Source: Hyphomicrobiales bacterium (GTDB lineage Bacteria; Pseudomonadota; Alphaproteobacteria; Rhizobiales; Rhizobiaceae). From it: a stretch of 37,648 nt of DNA. The notes beneath the pieces were generated by a model. That model was given only the letters and a program-made list of their open reading frames with translations, did no database searches and was not told the origin of the DNA. Location of the stretch: contig JAJFHT010000400.1 in assembly GCA_021775495.1 (NCBI GenBank), forward strand, positions 1 through 37,648, given 5' to 3'. This document shows, in pieces, positions 1 to 7,263 of this stretch. The position numbers were made by a program, and so were the translations under genes. Positions within the stretch are counted from its first letter, which is position 1, and every line of letters begins with the position of its first letter.

Positions 1-710
1 TCGTTCTTGCTGGTTTTATCGATTGGATTTGTCGCAACGTGGCGGCCGTCGCGAAATACCGTCACCCGGTCGCAGATCTGCATGACCTCGTCCATGCGAT
101 GCGAAACATAGAGAATCGAGGCGCCACCTCGCTTCAGTTCATCAATGACGGCAAAAAGCTTTTCAGATTCGCCGCCGGTCAAAGAAGCAGTTGGCTCATC
201 CATGACGAAAAGGCGCACCGGATTGTCTTTGGTGTCGGAGATCGCACTGGCGATTTTCACCAACATCTGGTCACCGGGGCTCAGCCGAGCGATTTTCGTG
301 CCCGGATCGATATGATCGACACCCAATCGTTGGAGCGCCGCCCGTGCATTTTCGTTCAGCCGGTTCCAATCGACCGAAAATCCAAATCTGACAGGATACG
401 GTGTCGCGAGCGACATGTTCTCGGCGACTGATAGATGCGGAACAATGTTGAGCTCCTGGTGGATAAAGCGGAATCCGAGGGCAAACGCATCCTGGGCGTT
501 CCGGAGCGTTGCAGGCGCACCATCGATCTCAATCCGGCAACTGTCCGGAGAAACGATCCCGGCGAGGACTTTGATCAACGTGCTCTTGCCTGCACCGTTT
601 TCCCCCATCAGGGCGTGCACTTCTCCGCGTGCGACGTCAATCGACGCATCGAACAGAGCTTGGGTACGCCCATAGTTTTTGGAAACATTTGAAAGGGCAA
701 GAAACGTCAT
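1..710 (-). CDS. CUT2 sugar ABC transporter ATP-binding protein (RbsA/MglA type), C-terminus beyond window
   Basis: This is the N-terminal 236 residues of a cytoplasmic ATPase that powers uptake by a ribose-type importer; the gene runs off the left edge. The first nucleotide-binding half is visible: Walker A GENGAGKST near residues 36-44, the family's LSPGDQ-type signature, and Walker B RLFVMDEPTASL followed by the H-loop YVSHRMDEV. CUT2 ATPases are normally about 500 residues with two such halves, so the second half and probably the permease lie outside. The ATG at 710-708 is chosen because the fold starts immediately (MTFLALSNVSKNYG); no strong ribosome site is visible. It follows the binding-protein gene by 69 bases on the same strand, so the two are probably one operon. 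The substrate cannot be read from this subunit. Confidence 0.93.
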   Translation of the reverse strand, partial: MTFLALSNVSKNYGRTQALFDASIDVARGEVHALMGENGAGKSTLIKVLAGIVSPDSCRIEIDGAPATLRNAQDAFALGFRFIHQELNIVPHLSVAENMSLATPYPVRFGFSVDWNRLNENARAALQRLGVDHIDPGTKIARLSPGDQMLVKIASAISDTKDNPVRLFVMDEPTASLTGGESEKLFAVIDELKRGGASILYVSHRMDEVMQICDRVTVFRDGRHVATNPIDKTSKN

Positions 711-779
711 GGTCCGACCGGCGGATCCCGAATCAACTACGAGGATGGCCGGCTCGGCCACCCTCACCATCTGATATGC

Positions 780-1712
780 TCATTGGTCTTTGGCGTTTGC
801 CGATGTCACCAGCTTTGTCGGCACATAAATCACCGACGCCTTGATGGTGTCTCCTTTCAACAGACGCGCAACAGCACCGGCGACGCTTTTGCCGATACCG
901 ACAAAGTCCTGGCCGACCGAGGCTTCAAAATTCCCGCCGGCCGCGATTGCATCGCGTGCTTGCGGATTGGCGTCGATTCCGACAATGACAATACCCTCAT
1001 CGCCGCGGCCGGCTGCTTCGATAGCCTGAAGTGCGCCAAGCGCCGGCTGATCCCAGGCAGCCCAAACAGCTGAAATGCTTCCCTTGTCCGGATTGGCGGC
1101 AAGCAGGGCTTCCATCTTGGCGCGGGAGTCGGCGATGCCGCCGTCCTGGACATCCGGCGTGATGCGATCGATGACCTTGATATCGGGATGATTTGCAAAA
1201 ACCGCATCCGCAACAACACCTCGAATCTGCACCGGAGGAAATGCGTCGAATACAAACATGACTACATTACCGGCACCATTGATGCGATCGGCGACATAGA
1301 CCGAGGTTTCTGCCGCCATGGCGTAGCCATTGCTGGTGACATTGGTCGCCAGCAGCGGGTTGGCTGCCGCATCCATTCCGACAACCGGAATACCTGCGGC
1401 CTTTGCGGTTTCAAGACCGGCCGCGACCTGCGCCGGGTCGACATTGATGACAATCGCATCAACCTTTTGCGTCACCGCGTCTTCAATCCGGCTGATAACC
1501 GCGGCTACATCGCCGGCGGTATCAACGACATTCAACTCCCAGCCCTTTACCTTTGCTTCGGCTGTAAAGCCCTCCAGATAAGCCTGCGTGCCCGGCTGCG
1601 CCAGGTAAGGCGTAATGACTGCGACCTTGTCGGCCGCGGCCTGTCCGATCATCAGCGTCATCAAACCCGCGATCACGACCGCAAACCGATTCAATCTCTT
1701 CAAGAACATCAT
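780..1712 (-). CDS. Periplasmic sugar-binding protein of a CUT2 ABC transporter
   Basis: A secreted solute-binding protein of the Peripla_BP_4/RbsB family, 310 residues, that should deliver a sugar-like ligand to the transporter whose ATPase lies just downstream. The N-terminus is a signal peptide (basic MMFLKRLNR, hydrophobic core, probable cleavage after GQAAA near residue 27), followed by the family's first beta strand KVAVITPY. The typical hinge and ligand motifs appear as AVWAAWDQPALGALQAIE and IVGIDANPQA. Two adjacent ATG codons (1712 and 1709) are possible; the GGAGG on the minus strand is better spaced for 1709. It lies 179 bases downstream of the FGGY kinase gene, so it may be in the same operon or have its own promoter. 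Ligand identity is unknown; context suggests the substrate of the kinase and TrpA-like protein. Confidence 0.92.
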   Translation of the reverse strand: MMFLKRLNRFAVVIAGLMTLMIGQAAADKVAVITPYLAQPGTQAYLEGFTAEAKVKGWELNVVDTAGDVAAVISRIEDAVTQKVDAIVINVDPAQVAAGLETAKAAGIPVVGMDAAANPLLATNVTSNGYAMAAETSVYVADRINGAGNVVMFVFDAFPPVQIRGVVADAVFANHPDIKVIDRITPDVQDGGIADSRAKMEALLAANPDKGSISAVWAAWDQPALGALQAIEAAGRGDEGIVIVGIDANPQARDAIAAGGNFEASVGQDFVGIGKSVAGAVARLLKGDTIKASVIYVPTKLVTSANAKDQ

Positions 1713-1821
1713 ATCCTCCCTGTCGATGTTGCCGTTTTCCTGTTCGCCACCCTATCCGAAGCTCAACTCTGTTTTCGAGCCAATCCGCGGAGACGGGGCT
1801 GCTTTCATGCCGTTTTTCGCG

Positions 1822-1866
1822 GAAACTGGATAATACCGACGGCGGACGGACAACCAAATATGTTGT
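1822..1866 (-). promoter_or_regulatory. Candidate promoter and inverted repeat upstream of the binding-protein gene
   Basis: On the minus strand a TTGGTT box and a TATTAT box are separated by 16 bases, with TATTAT at 1835-1830. The upstream edge carries an inverted repeat, ACAAC (1850-1854) and GTTGT (1862-1866), separated by 7 bases. Together they could form a regulated promoter inside the operon. The boxes are only moderate matches. Confidence 0.3.
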
Positions 1867-1891
1867 TCCGGCCGATCATACATCCGATTTT

Positions 1892-3355
1892 TCAAACCGG
1901 CCCAGACAACGGCCGGGCATTGTTGTTTTGATAATAGGTCTGTTTGAAACGTTGGAATTTTGCGTCGTAATGCGCCTTGCGGCTTTTGTCGGGGGTATAA
2001 ACACGATCTATCGAGACCATTTTCGTGAACGCGTCACCCAGGGTCGGGTGAATGCCGCAGGCAACCGTAGCAAGGCCGGCGGCCCCCAATACACCCGGAT
2101 CCTTGACCGACACCCGTTTCAGCACCACCTGCAGAATATCAGCCCTGATCTGGTTCCAGCTGTCCGATTGAAAACCGCCGCCACCGCAATTCAGTTCCTG
2201 CGGCACGAGCGCTGCTGAATTCTGCAATGTTTCCAAAACCCATCGAGCGGAAAAGGCGACACCTTCGTAGACGGCACGCGCCAGTTCAGCCGGCCTTGTC
2301 CCGGCATCAAGATCAAGGAATATGCCGCGCGCATCGGCATCCCAGATTGGAGCACGCTCTCCCTGCAGATGCGGAAGGAACAGCGGCACGCTCCGGTCAT
2401 GTTCACATGTCGAAACCAGCGCGGCCATTGCTTCAGGCGAGATGCCGAGCAATTGGCAACACCACAGTTGTGATGCACCGCCTGATTGCGTCGGACCCAC
2501 ATGCAGCCTGATGTTCTCGCATTTCGGAAACGCTATGACACCCGGCGTCGGTTCAATCGTGTCGGACACAATACCCAGGATTTCGCTGGTACCACTGAGA
2601 TAGAATGCCGCTCCGGGTTCATGGACCCCGACGCCAAGCATCCCGCCCCAGGCGTCCATAGTGCAGATCGCAATGGGCATTCCCGACCCCGGCATGCCGT
2701 TCTGAATACGCCCGGCAATTTCGGTCATGCCTGAAAGTGGGGCTAAGCGGCCCGCAGCACCTTCCACCAGATCGAGCAATCCGTCGACATAATCAAGATT
2801 CTGATTGATCAGCCCAACACTTGAGATTGGATCGGTCGCAACCTTTCCGGTCAGCTTCAGCAGGCAATAGTCCTTCGGCAGCAGAACCTGGCTGGTCTTG
2901 TTCCAGATTTCCGGCCGATGTTCCTGCATCCATTTCATCCGGCTGAGGCAATGGCTGGCGTCGATGGGCAGAGGTGCGCCCCACCATCGCAGGCGATCGG
3001 CATCAGCCACCAGGCCGTCGAGTTCCGCCGCACAGCCGCTGGCCCGGCCGTCTTGCCAGACAATCGCCGGTGCAAGCGGCTGGTGATGCCGGTCGACGAA
3101 TACATGGGTGTTGACCTGCGAGCACAGGCCCATTGCTCTTACCCTTTTGAGGTCAAACGCACTGCCGAACTGCTCCAGCGCGGCAATGATGTTGTTCACC
3201 CAGTCGTCCGGGTTCTGCTCGACAATGCCACCGCTTTTTCGCTGGGTCGGGTACATCGAGGAATATCCGTCGAGCACGTTTCCTTCAGAAGAAAACAGCA
3301 TCGCCTTGACGGACGTCGTACCGACATCCACCCCGATGATCAGATCCTCAGCCAT
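1892..3355 (-). CDS. FGGY-family carbohydrate kinase (xylulokinase-like)
   Basis: A 487-residue cytoplasmic ATP-dependent sugar or polyol kinase of the FGGY family. Seen: the N-terminal phosphate loop DVGTTSVKAML (residues 10-20), the central TMDAWGG whose Asp234 matches the catalytic base, LPHLQGERAPIW (near 327-338) typical of xylulokinase-like members, and the adenosine-binding GGGG at 391-394. Length is normal for the family. The frame stays open further upstream, but ATG 3355 has a near-perfect ribosome site (AGGAGGG, 6 bases before) and starts directly at the fold; this start overlaps the end of the TrpA-like gene by 8 bases, so the two are translationally coupled. Inferred role: phosphorylating the sugar imported by the neighbouring transporter. 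FGGY kinases act on xylulose, ribulose, glycerol, erythritol and others, and the exact substrate cannot be read from the sequence. Confidence 0.93.
   Translation of the reverse strand: MAEDLIIGVDVGTTSVKAMLFSSEGNVLDGYSSMYPTQRKSGGIVEQNPDDWVNNIIAALEQFGSAFDLKRVRAMGLCSQVNTHVFVDRHHQPLAPAIVWQDGRASGCAAELDGLVADADRLRWWGAPLPIDASHCLSRMKWMQEHRPEIWNKTSQVLLPKDYCLLKLTGKVATDPISSVGLINQNLDYVDGLLDLVEGAAGRLAPLSGMTEIAGRIQNGMPGSGMPIAICTMDAWGGMLGVGVHEPGAAFYLSGTSEILGIVSDTIEPTPGVIAFPKCENIRLHVGPTQSGGASQLWCCQLLGISPEAMAALVSTCEHDRSVPLFLPHLQGERAPIWDADARGIFLDLDAGTRPAELARAVYEGVAFSARWVLETLQNSAALVPQELNCGGGGFQSDSWNQIRADILQVVLKRVSVKDPGVLGAAGLATVACGIHPTLGDAFTKMVSIDRVYTPDKSRKAHYDAKFQRFKQTYYQNNNARPLSGPV
1897..1916. repeat. Small GC-rich hairpin at the 3' end of the kinase gene
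   Basis: CCGGCC and GGCCGG form a perfect 6-bp stem around an 8-base loop, within the last codons of the kinase. On the minus strand it is followed by TTTGAAAAAT, which is not a convincing T-run. It may be a weak terminator or RNA-stabilising hairpin before the binding-protein gene. Confidence 0.3.
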
Positions 3356-4124
3356 CAAGAGCCCTCCTGACACTCGCCAGATAAGCTTCAAGGCACGAGG
3401 CACTTTGCAGGCTTGCGGCGACCACTTTGGAACCGATGACCACGCCGTCCGCGCCGCTGTCAATGGCCTGCCGGCATTGATCCGCGGTACCGATGCCGAT
3501 TCCAAGCAGGATCGGCTTGCTCACCCCCGCTGCGCGAAGTTTTGCCACCCGCGCAGCAGCAGAGCTGTCAAATCCTTCGTAAAGGCCGGTTTTGCCATTC
3601 GTGCATTGCAGCATGACATAGCCGGTCGCCTGTACGGCCTGCCGCACGTCGCTGGCATTGCAGGCATAGGGAACGAAAACGGTACTGCGCACACCGGCAT
3701 TTCTTGCTGCCAGTTCAATTTGCGCTTTACTCTCCGATCGTGTTTCAGGTGCGCACATCAGTGCATCAATCCCGCGCCAGTTGCCGTCAACCGCGCTGGC
3801 AAGGAATGCATCCGATGCGTAGGCAAAGACCAATCCGGCCATGCGGCCGTTAAATGTCTCAAGGCGCGCGACTGCCGCCCCTGCATCACACAGTATGCCG
3901 TTGCCGGTGGATCTCCACATTGATTGCCGAATGATCTCGCCATCAAGATAAGGATCATCTGACCGGATGCCGATTTCCACGATGTCGACCCCGCAGGATG
4001 CAAACACATCGAGCATTTCAACAGGCACCAGAGGATCACCGGCGGGAAAATAGCAGACGAGGACTTTCGGATGGGCGATCAGGGCACTGGTCAGCCGATT
4101 TTGTCCTGCGGAATAATGATGCAT
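3348..4124 (-). CDS. Tryptophan synthase alpha-chain-like (TrpA-fold) protein in a sugar operon
   Basis: A 258-residue TIM-barrel protein clearly related to TrpA, which cleaves indole-3-glycerol phosphate to indole and glyceraldehyde 3-phosphate. The match is to active-site features: VEIGIRSDDPYLDG carries Glu50 and Asp61, equivalent to the catalytic Glu49 and Asp60 of Salmonella TrpA. The phosphate-binding loops are also recognisable: CTNGKTG (174-180), GIGIGT (208-213) and GADGVVIGS (224-232). No trpB, trpF or trpC is near; the gene is fused by overlap to an FGGY kinase and follows an AraC regulator. I infer an aldolase-type step on a phosphorylated sugar derivative rather than tryptophan synthesis. 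The start is unsettled: ATG 4124 and TTG 4130 both lack a ribosome site, while a well-placed ATG at 4143 lies out of frame. Confidence 0.85.
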   Translation of the reverse strand: MHHYSAGQNRLTSALIAHPKVLVCYFPAGDPLVPVEMLDVFASCGVDIVEIGIRSDDPYLDGEIIRQSMWRSTGNGILCDAGAAVARLETFNGRMAGLVFAYASDAFLASAVDGNWRGIDALMCAPETRSESKAQIELAARNAGVRSTVFVPYACNASDVRQAVQATGYVMLQCTNGKTGLYEGFDSSAAARVAKLRAAGVSKPILLGIGIGTADQCRQAIDSGADGVVIGSKVVAASLQSASCLEAYLASVRRALDG

Positions 4125-4154
4125 ATGCAAAGGAATGCGTCATATCGAATACCT

Positions 4155-4169
4155 CATCAACAATTGATG
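4155..4169. promoter_or_regulatory. Candidate operator upstream of the TrpA-like gene
   Basis: CATCAA and TTGATG form a perfect 6-bp inverted repeat around CAA, 31 bases upstream of ATG 4124, in the short gap after the AraC gene. The position fits a regulator site overlapping the promoter. No convincing -35/-10 pair could be assigned. Confidence 0.35.
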
Positions 4170-4251
4170 TTCAGTATTTCCGTATGCCGTGACGATCTTC
4201 GCAATATCCGGATAAAACCCGCACGATCAGGACTGTATCTGACACCTGTCT

Positions 4252-5280
4252 TCAAGAATTTTTCAGCGTTGCTGATGGCCGCTCTCCGAACGCCTCATAG
4301 TAATATCTGGAAAAACGCCCCATGTGATTGAAGCCGCAACTGCCGGCAATTTCAGCAACGGATGAAGTTCCCCGCTTCAACCGGCTTCTTGCCTTCTTGA
4401 GTCTTTGTTCAAGCACATATTGCATCGGAGCCTGCCCGATGAATTGCTTGAAACCGTCAAACAGGGTCCGCTCGCTTGTCCCGGCGACCCGCGCCAGAAC
4501 CGATATGGAAAGATCTGATTGCAGGTTGTCGCGAATGTGCTGCACACAGCGTCTCACATGTCGCGGACGAACCTGCAAATGTTCGCTGTCGATCCTGCCC
4601 AATCCATTTCGTTCGAAATCACTGAACAGCGCATCAATAACAGCACCTGAAAGTGTGGTCTTTTCAAATCCCCAATCCGGCTGATTCACCGAATGCCGGA
4701 ACTCGTTCAGCAACTGCAGCATAAGATTTCGAATGCGCCAGCCCGACGGCGTGCTGAGATCGAGCGAGGGATGGAAGGATGGCCATGTATCATCATCGTC
4801 TTCAAGACCGGAACGCCAGCGCCGGATAAGGCTGTTTTTGTCGATCTTGAGCATGATCTGGGTCGTGCCGGGTCGCCAGTAGGAGGTGAATTTCCGGCCC
4901 GGCGAAAGAATTGTCGCCATGTCCGGCCTGGATCGGTAATTCGAGGAGCCGATGGCAATGTCGGTTCCGCCTGACAGTGGCATCTCCAGCATATAGAAGT
5001 TCTCGAACGCACCCGGATCGATCTCCACTCCTGCGCCGTATTGCAGAACATTAAAGCTGCCTTCCGGTACATCGGCACAAGCATGTCGAAAATCGAATCG
5101 GTCTGGTTCGCTGACACAATTCAGTTCATGGCGTTTGAACCGGTGTGTCATGATGTGCCGGGCTTTATCCCGGTCTCTGGTCGACACCGCACCAATGGCG
5201 GAATTCAGCATCGGCCAGGGACGAGGTACACCGAGGTCATCGTTCAGATCAGCAATGGCAAGCTCATGACGATCGTCCAT
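4252..5280 (-). CDS. AraC-family transcriptional regulator
   Basis: A 342-residue DNA-binding regulator. The C-terminal 100 residues form the AraC double helix-turn-helix: LSISVLARVAGTSERTLFDGF for the first and SSVAEIAGSCGFNHMGRFSRYY for the second, ending in FGERPSATL. The N-terminal part (about residues 40-220) resembles the cupin-like AraC_binding_2 sensing domain, with a RPGTTQIMLKID strand. It is divergent from nothing and lies upstream of the TrpA-like and kinase genes on the same strand, with 127 bases between, so it most likely controls this sugar pathway. Its own upstream region holds a striking 28-bp palindrome and a second inverted repeat. ATG 5280 gives a full-length protein; the ribosome site is weak. 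The inducer is unknown. Confidence 0.92.
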   Translation of the reverse strand: MDDRHELAIADLNDDLGVPRPWPMLNSAIGAVSTRDRDKARHIMTHRFKRHELNCVSEPDRFDFRHACADVPEGSFNVLQYGAGVEIDPGAFENFYMLEMPLSGGTDIAIGSSNYRSRPDMATILSPGRKFTSYWRPGTTQIMLKIDKNSLIRRWRSGLEDDDDTWPSFHPSLDLSTPSGWRIRNLMLQLLNEFRHSVNQPDWGFEKTTLSGAVIDALFSDFERNGLGRIDSEHLQVRPRHVRRCVQHIRDNLQSDLSISVLARVAGTSERTLFDGFKQFIGQAPMQYVLEQRLKKARSRLKRGTSSVAEIAGSCGFNHMGRFSRYYYEAFGERPSATLKNS

Positions 5281-5301
5281 GCTTCAGGCGCCAAATTTCC
5301 C

Positions 5302-5330
5302 TGTTGAAAGTGCGAGCACCTGATTCAACA
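5302..5330. promoter_or_regulatory. Inverted repeat upstream of the AraC gene
   Basis: TGTTGAA (5302-5308) and TTCAACA (5324-5330) are perfect 7-base arms separated by 15 bases, 22-50 bases upstream of the AraC start codon. The position fits autoregulation or a second regulator. It is separate from the larger palindrome further upstream. Confidence 0.35.
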
Positions 5331-5355
5331 CATATTGGCCGAAACATTCAACTTG

Positions 5356-5383
5356 GATCAATTCAGGTCAACCTGAAATGATC
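5356..5383. promoter_or_regulatory. 28-bp near-perfect palindrome, probable operator upstream of the AraC gene
   Basis: Two 13-base arms, GATCAATTCAGGT and ACCTGAAATGATC, flank a central CA; only one position fails to pair. The core TTCAGGT/ACCTGAA is perfect. It lies between the murein-peptidase gene, which ends at 5422, and the AraC gene, which starts at 5280. Chance occurrence of such a palindrome is very unlikely, so a dimeric regulator probably binds here. AraC proteins usually prefer direct repeats, so the binding factor may be another regulator. Confidence 0.6.
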
Positions 5384-5421
5384 AAACAGCATCCATTGCG
5401 TGAAGTTACATGAGAACGGAA

Positions 5422-6798
5422 TCAGCGCCGCATGAAGTTCAGAACACCCCACACGCTGACCGGATCAACCCGAACTCCGGCTTTGTAGGTTTCTATATGC
5501 ACATGTGGACCGGTCGACAGGCCGGTATTGCCCATGGTCGCGAACGGCGTGCCCTTTTTTATCCGGTCGCCGGGTTTGACCATGAAACCATCAACATGGG
5601 TGAACCAACCGACAACGCTATCGGAAAATTGAAGAACCACCGCTTTGCCCCAGCGCCAGTTGCCGCGAAACTGATCAGCAGTCTCCAACACCACGGCGTC
5701 ATCAGGTGCCAGGATCGGCGTACCGAGAGGCGCGGCAACATCGACGCCGGTATGATCGCGCTTGCCTTTTCGTTTGATACCGTAGGACGATGTCACCCAG
5801 CCACCCTCGATGAACGAGGTCGACTTCTTGGTCGCCCCCTCCGATGACATGGTCAGAGCCGAAAAGCTTCCGATCAGCGTCAGAACGGCGACACCGGCAT
5901 GCAGGGTCAGCCGTCTGGAGCGCCGGGTCGGCAGACCAAACCCGCCATTCAGAATTTTGGACACGCGCATTTTCTGACTCCTCAATTTGTGTAGCGAAAA
6001 CGGTACGGCAAGTGGGTTCGCCTTCACTCCGGCGGCAAATCGAAGCGCGGCAAGCAAAGTCTCCGCGTAGGATTTTCGAACATCTGCAGTCGCACATTGC
6101 AGAACTTCCGCGTCGGCTCGTAGTTCACAGGCCTGATGCCAGCGCGAAACAAGGTCACGCAAAAACGGGTTGAACCAGAACAGTGATCTGATCAGCGACA
6201 GAAGAATGCCGACGGTGGGATCACTCCGGCGCAGGTGTGCCTCTTCATGCGCAATGATCAGATTGATCTGTGCCGATGACAACCGACGCATCAATGCCAC
6301 CGGAATGACAATGACCGGACGCCATCCTCCTGCAGCAAATGGTGCAATGGCGCGGTGGGTTGTCGATATTGGCCAGCGGGACTGATGCGCGCGAAGAGGC
6401 AAAGCGCCGTCCACACATTCCCGCAATCGGCGCCAGGCAAGGCCAAGTCTGACCAGATGAACGATCACTCCGGCCAAATAAACCGGCAGAACAGTCGATG
6501 AAATCCAATCAAACTCAAACAGACCTGCATCAGTGGCAAATGATGTGATCGGGGCTGTGAGCACCATGATTGTGTCATGAGCTCCGCCAGGGGGGGAAAA
6601 TGACGCGTCCGAACCAGACACAGGAAAGCCAATACCACTGGCCGCCAGCACACTCGGCAGCACCAACACTGCCAGAAACGCCAGAAACGTTGATGGGTGA
6701 AAATGCACCGATCGCCCATGCGGTGCGATCGCCAATGAAATCAGCCAGACGACCGCGCCCCAGATCAAGCTGAATAGGATTACCATTGTCGGGGTCAT
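5422..6798 (-). CDS. Membrane M56 (BlaR1-like) protease fused to an M23 murein-peptidase domain
   Basis: A 458-residue fusion. Residues 1-310 are BlaR1/MecR1-like: membrane helices near 4-24, 37-55, 102-122 and 300-316, and the cytoplasmic zinc-protease motif HEEAH at 184-188 with ELRADAE (225-231) supplying the third ligand. Residues about 335-450 are a periplasmic M23/LytM domain with HTGVD (His349, Asp353), THVDG (His401) and GPHVHIE (His432, His434), the full zinc and catalytic set. In BlaR1 the outer domain binds beta-lactams; here a peptidoglycan-binding or cutting domain takes its place. The start codon overlaps the stop of the BlaI-type repressor gene (ATGA), as in bla and mec regulatory pairs. 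I infer that it senses or processes the cell wall and inactivates the repressor by proteolysis. M23/M56 proteins are known as an architecture, but I know of no functional description. Confidence 0.9.
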   Translation of the reverse strand: MTPTMVILFSLIWGAVVWLISLAIAPHGRSVHFHPSTFLAFLAVLVLPSVLAASGIGFPVSGSDASFSPPGGAHDTIMVLTAPITSFATDAGLFEFDWISSTVLPVYLAGVIVHLVRLGLAWRRLRECVDGALPLRAHQSRWPISTTHRAIAPFAAGGWRPVIVIPVALMRRLSSAQINLIIAHEEAHLRRSDPTVGILLSLIRSLFWFNPFLRDLVSRWHQACELRADAEVLQCATADVRKSYAETLLAALRFAAGVKANPLAVPFSLHKLRSQKMRVSKILNGGFGLPTRRSRRLTLHAGVAVLTLIGSFSALTMSSEGATKKSTSFIEGGWVTSSYGIKRKGKRDHTGVDVAAPLGTPILAPDDAVVLETADQFRGNWRWGKAVVLQFSDSVVGWFTHVDGFMVKPGDRIKKGTPFATMGNTGLSTGPHVHIETYKAGVRVDPVSVWGVLNFMRR

Positions 6799-7160
6799 TT
6801 TTTCTGGTCTTCGTCCAGAAGACGTTCGAGTTGCTCCAGTTCTTCAGGGCTGAGCAATTTGCTGCCGCCAAACGACGATGCCGGCAACGGGCCATCGATC
6901 TCGAGCACCGCCCGGGTGAACTGCCGGGTCAGGGCCGCCAGTGTGGAGACCTTGCCGATGCCGGCGCGGTAGATCCGCACGCCATGGCGTTCATCGGTTT
7001 TCAGCATTCCCTTCTCGACCATGCGGTCAATGGTCTTGCGAGTCGACGACAGCGACCAGTCGAGACTGTCCGCAATACGTTCGTGCAATTCCCGGGCGCT
7101 GAGCTCCGGTTCGGACCACAATGCTTTCAAGAGCGGCAGTTCGCTTGGGGACGGTTTCAT
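6795..7160 (-). CDS. BlaI/MecI/CopY-family transcriptional repressor
   Basis: A 121-residue winged-helix repressor. The fold begins at MKPSPSELPLLKALW and continues through LSARELHERIADSLDWSLS and TRKTIDRMVEKGMLK, the usual recognition helix and wing of the BlaI family; the C-terminal part should dimerise and be the target of the partner protease. The frame is open to a TTG at 7220, but ATG 7160 matches where family members start. Its stop overlaps the start of the M56-M23 gene, so the pair is one operon. It probably represses its own promoter through the operator-like repeats just upstream. The other target genes are unknown; none nearby is a beta-lactamase. Confidence 0.92.
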   Translation of the reverse strand: MKPSPSELPLLKALWSEPELSARELHERIADSLDWSLSSTRKTIDRMVEKGMLKTDERHGVRIYRAGIGKVSTLAALTRQFTRAVLEIDGPLPASSFGGSKLLSPEELEQLERLLDEDQKK

Positions 7161-7181
7161 GTCGGAAAGGTTCTCGTGTGA

Positions 7182-7210
7182 TACATGTCGCAATGATACG
7201 ACACTTGTCG
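7182..7210. promoter_or_regulatory. Candidate BlaI-type operator
   Basis: CGACACTTGTCG (7199-7210) is a CGACA/TGTCG inverted repeat with a 2-base centre, and TACATGTCG (7182-7190) is a related half. ACATGTCGCA and ACTTGTCGCA repeat the same pattern 18 bases apart. BlaI-family operators are typically TACA-N2-TGTA-like dyads, so this pair lying 22-50 bases before the repressor start is a good fit for autoregulation. Confidence 0.5.
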
Positions 7211-7263
7211 CACGAGTCAACAGGCAAGACCCGGCGCCTCAATTTTTTCCCGAAAAGACTGTA

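Noticed and set aside
3356-3505. An N-terminal extension of the sugar kinase by 50 codons
   Set aside because: The extension lies within the TrpA-like gene in another frame, has no domain, and the inner ATG at 3355 has a near-perfect ribosome site.
3348-4124. Reading the TrpA-like gene as part of tryptophan biosynthesis
   Set aside because: There is no trpB, trpF or trpC near it, and it overlaps a sugar kinase gene under an AraC regulator.
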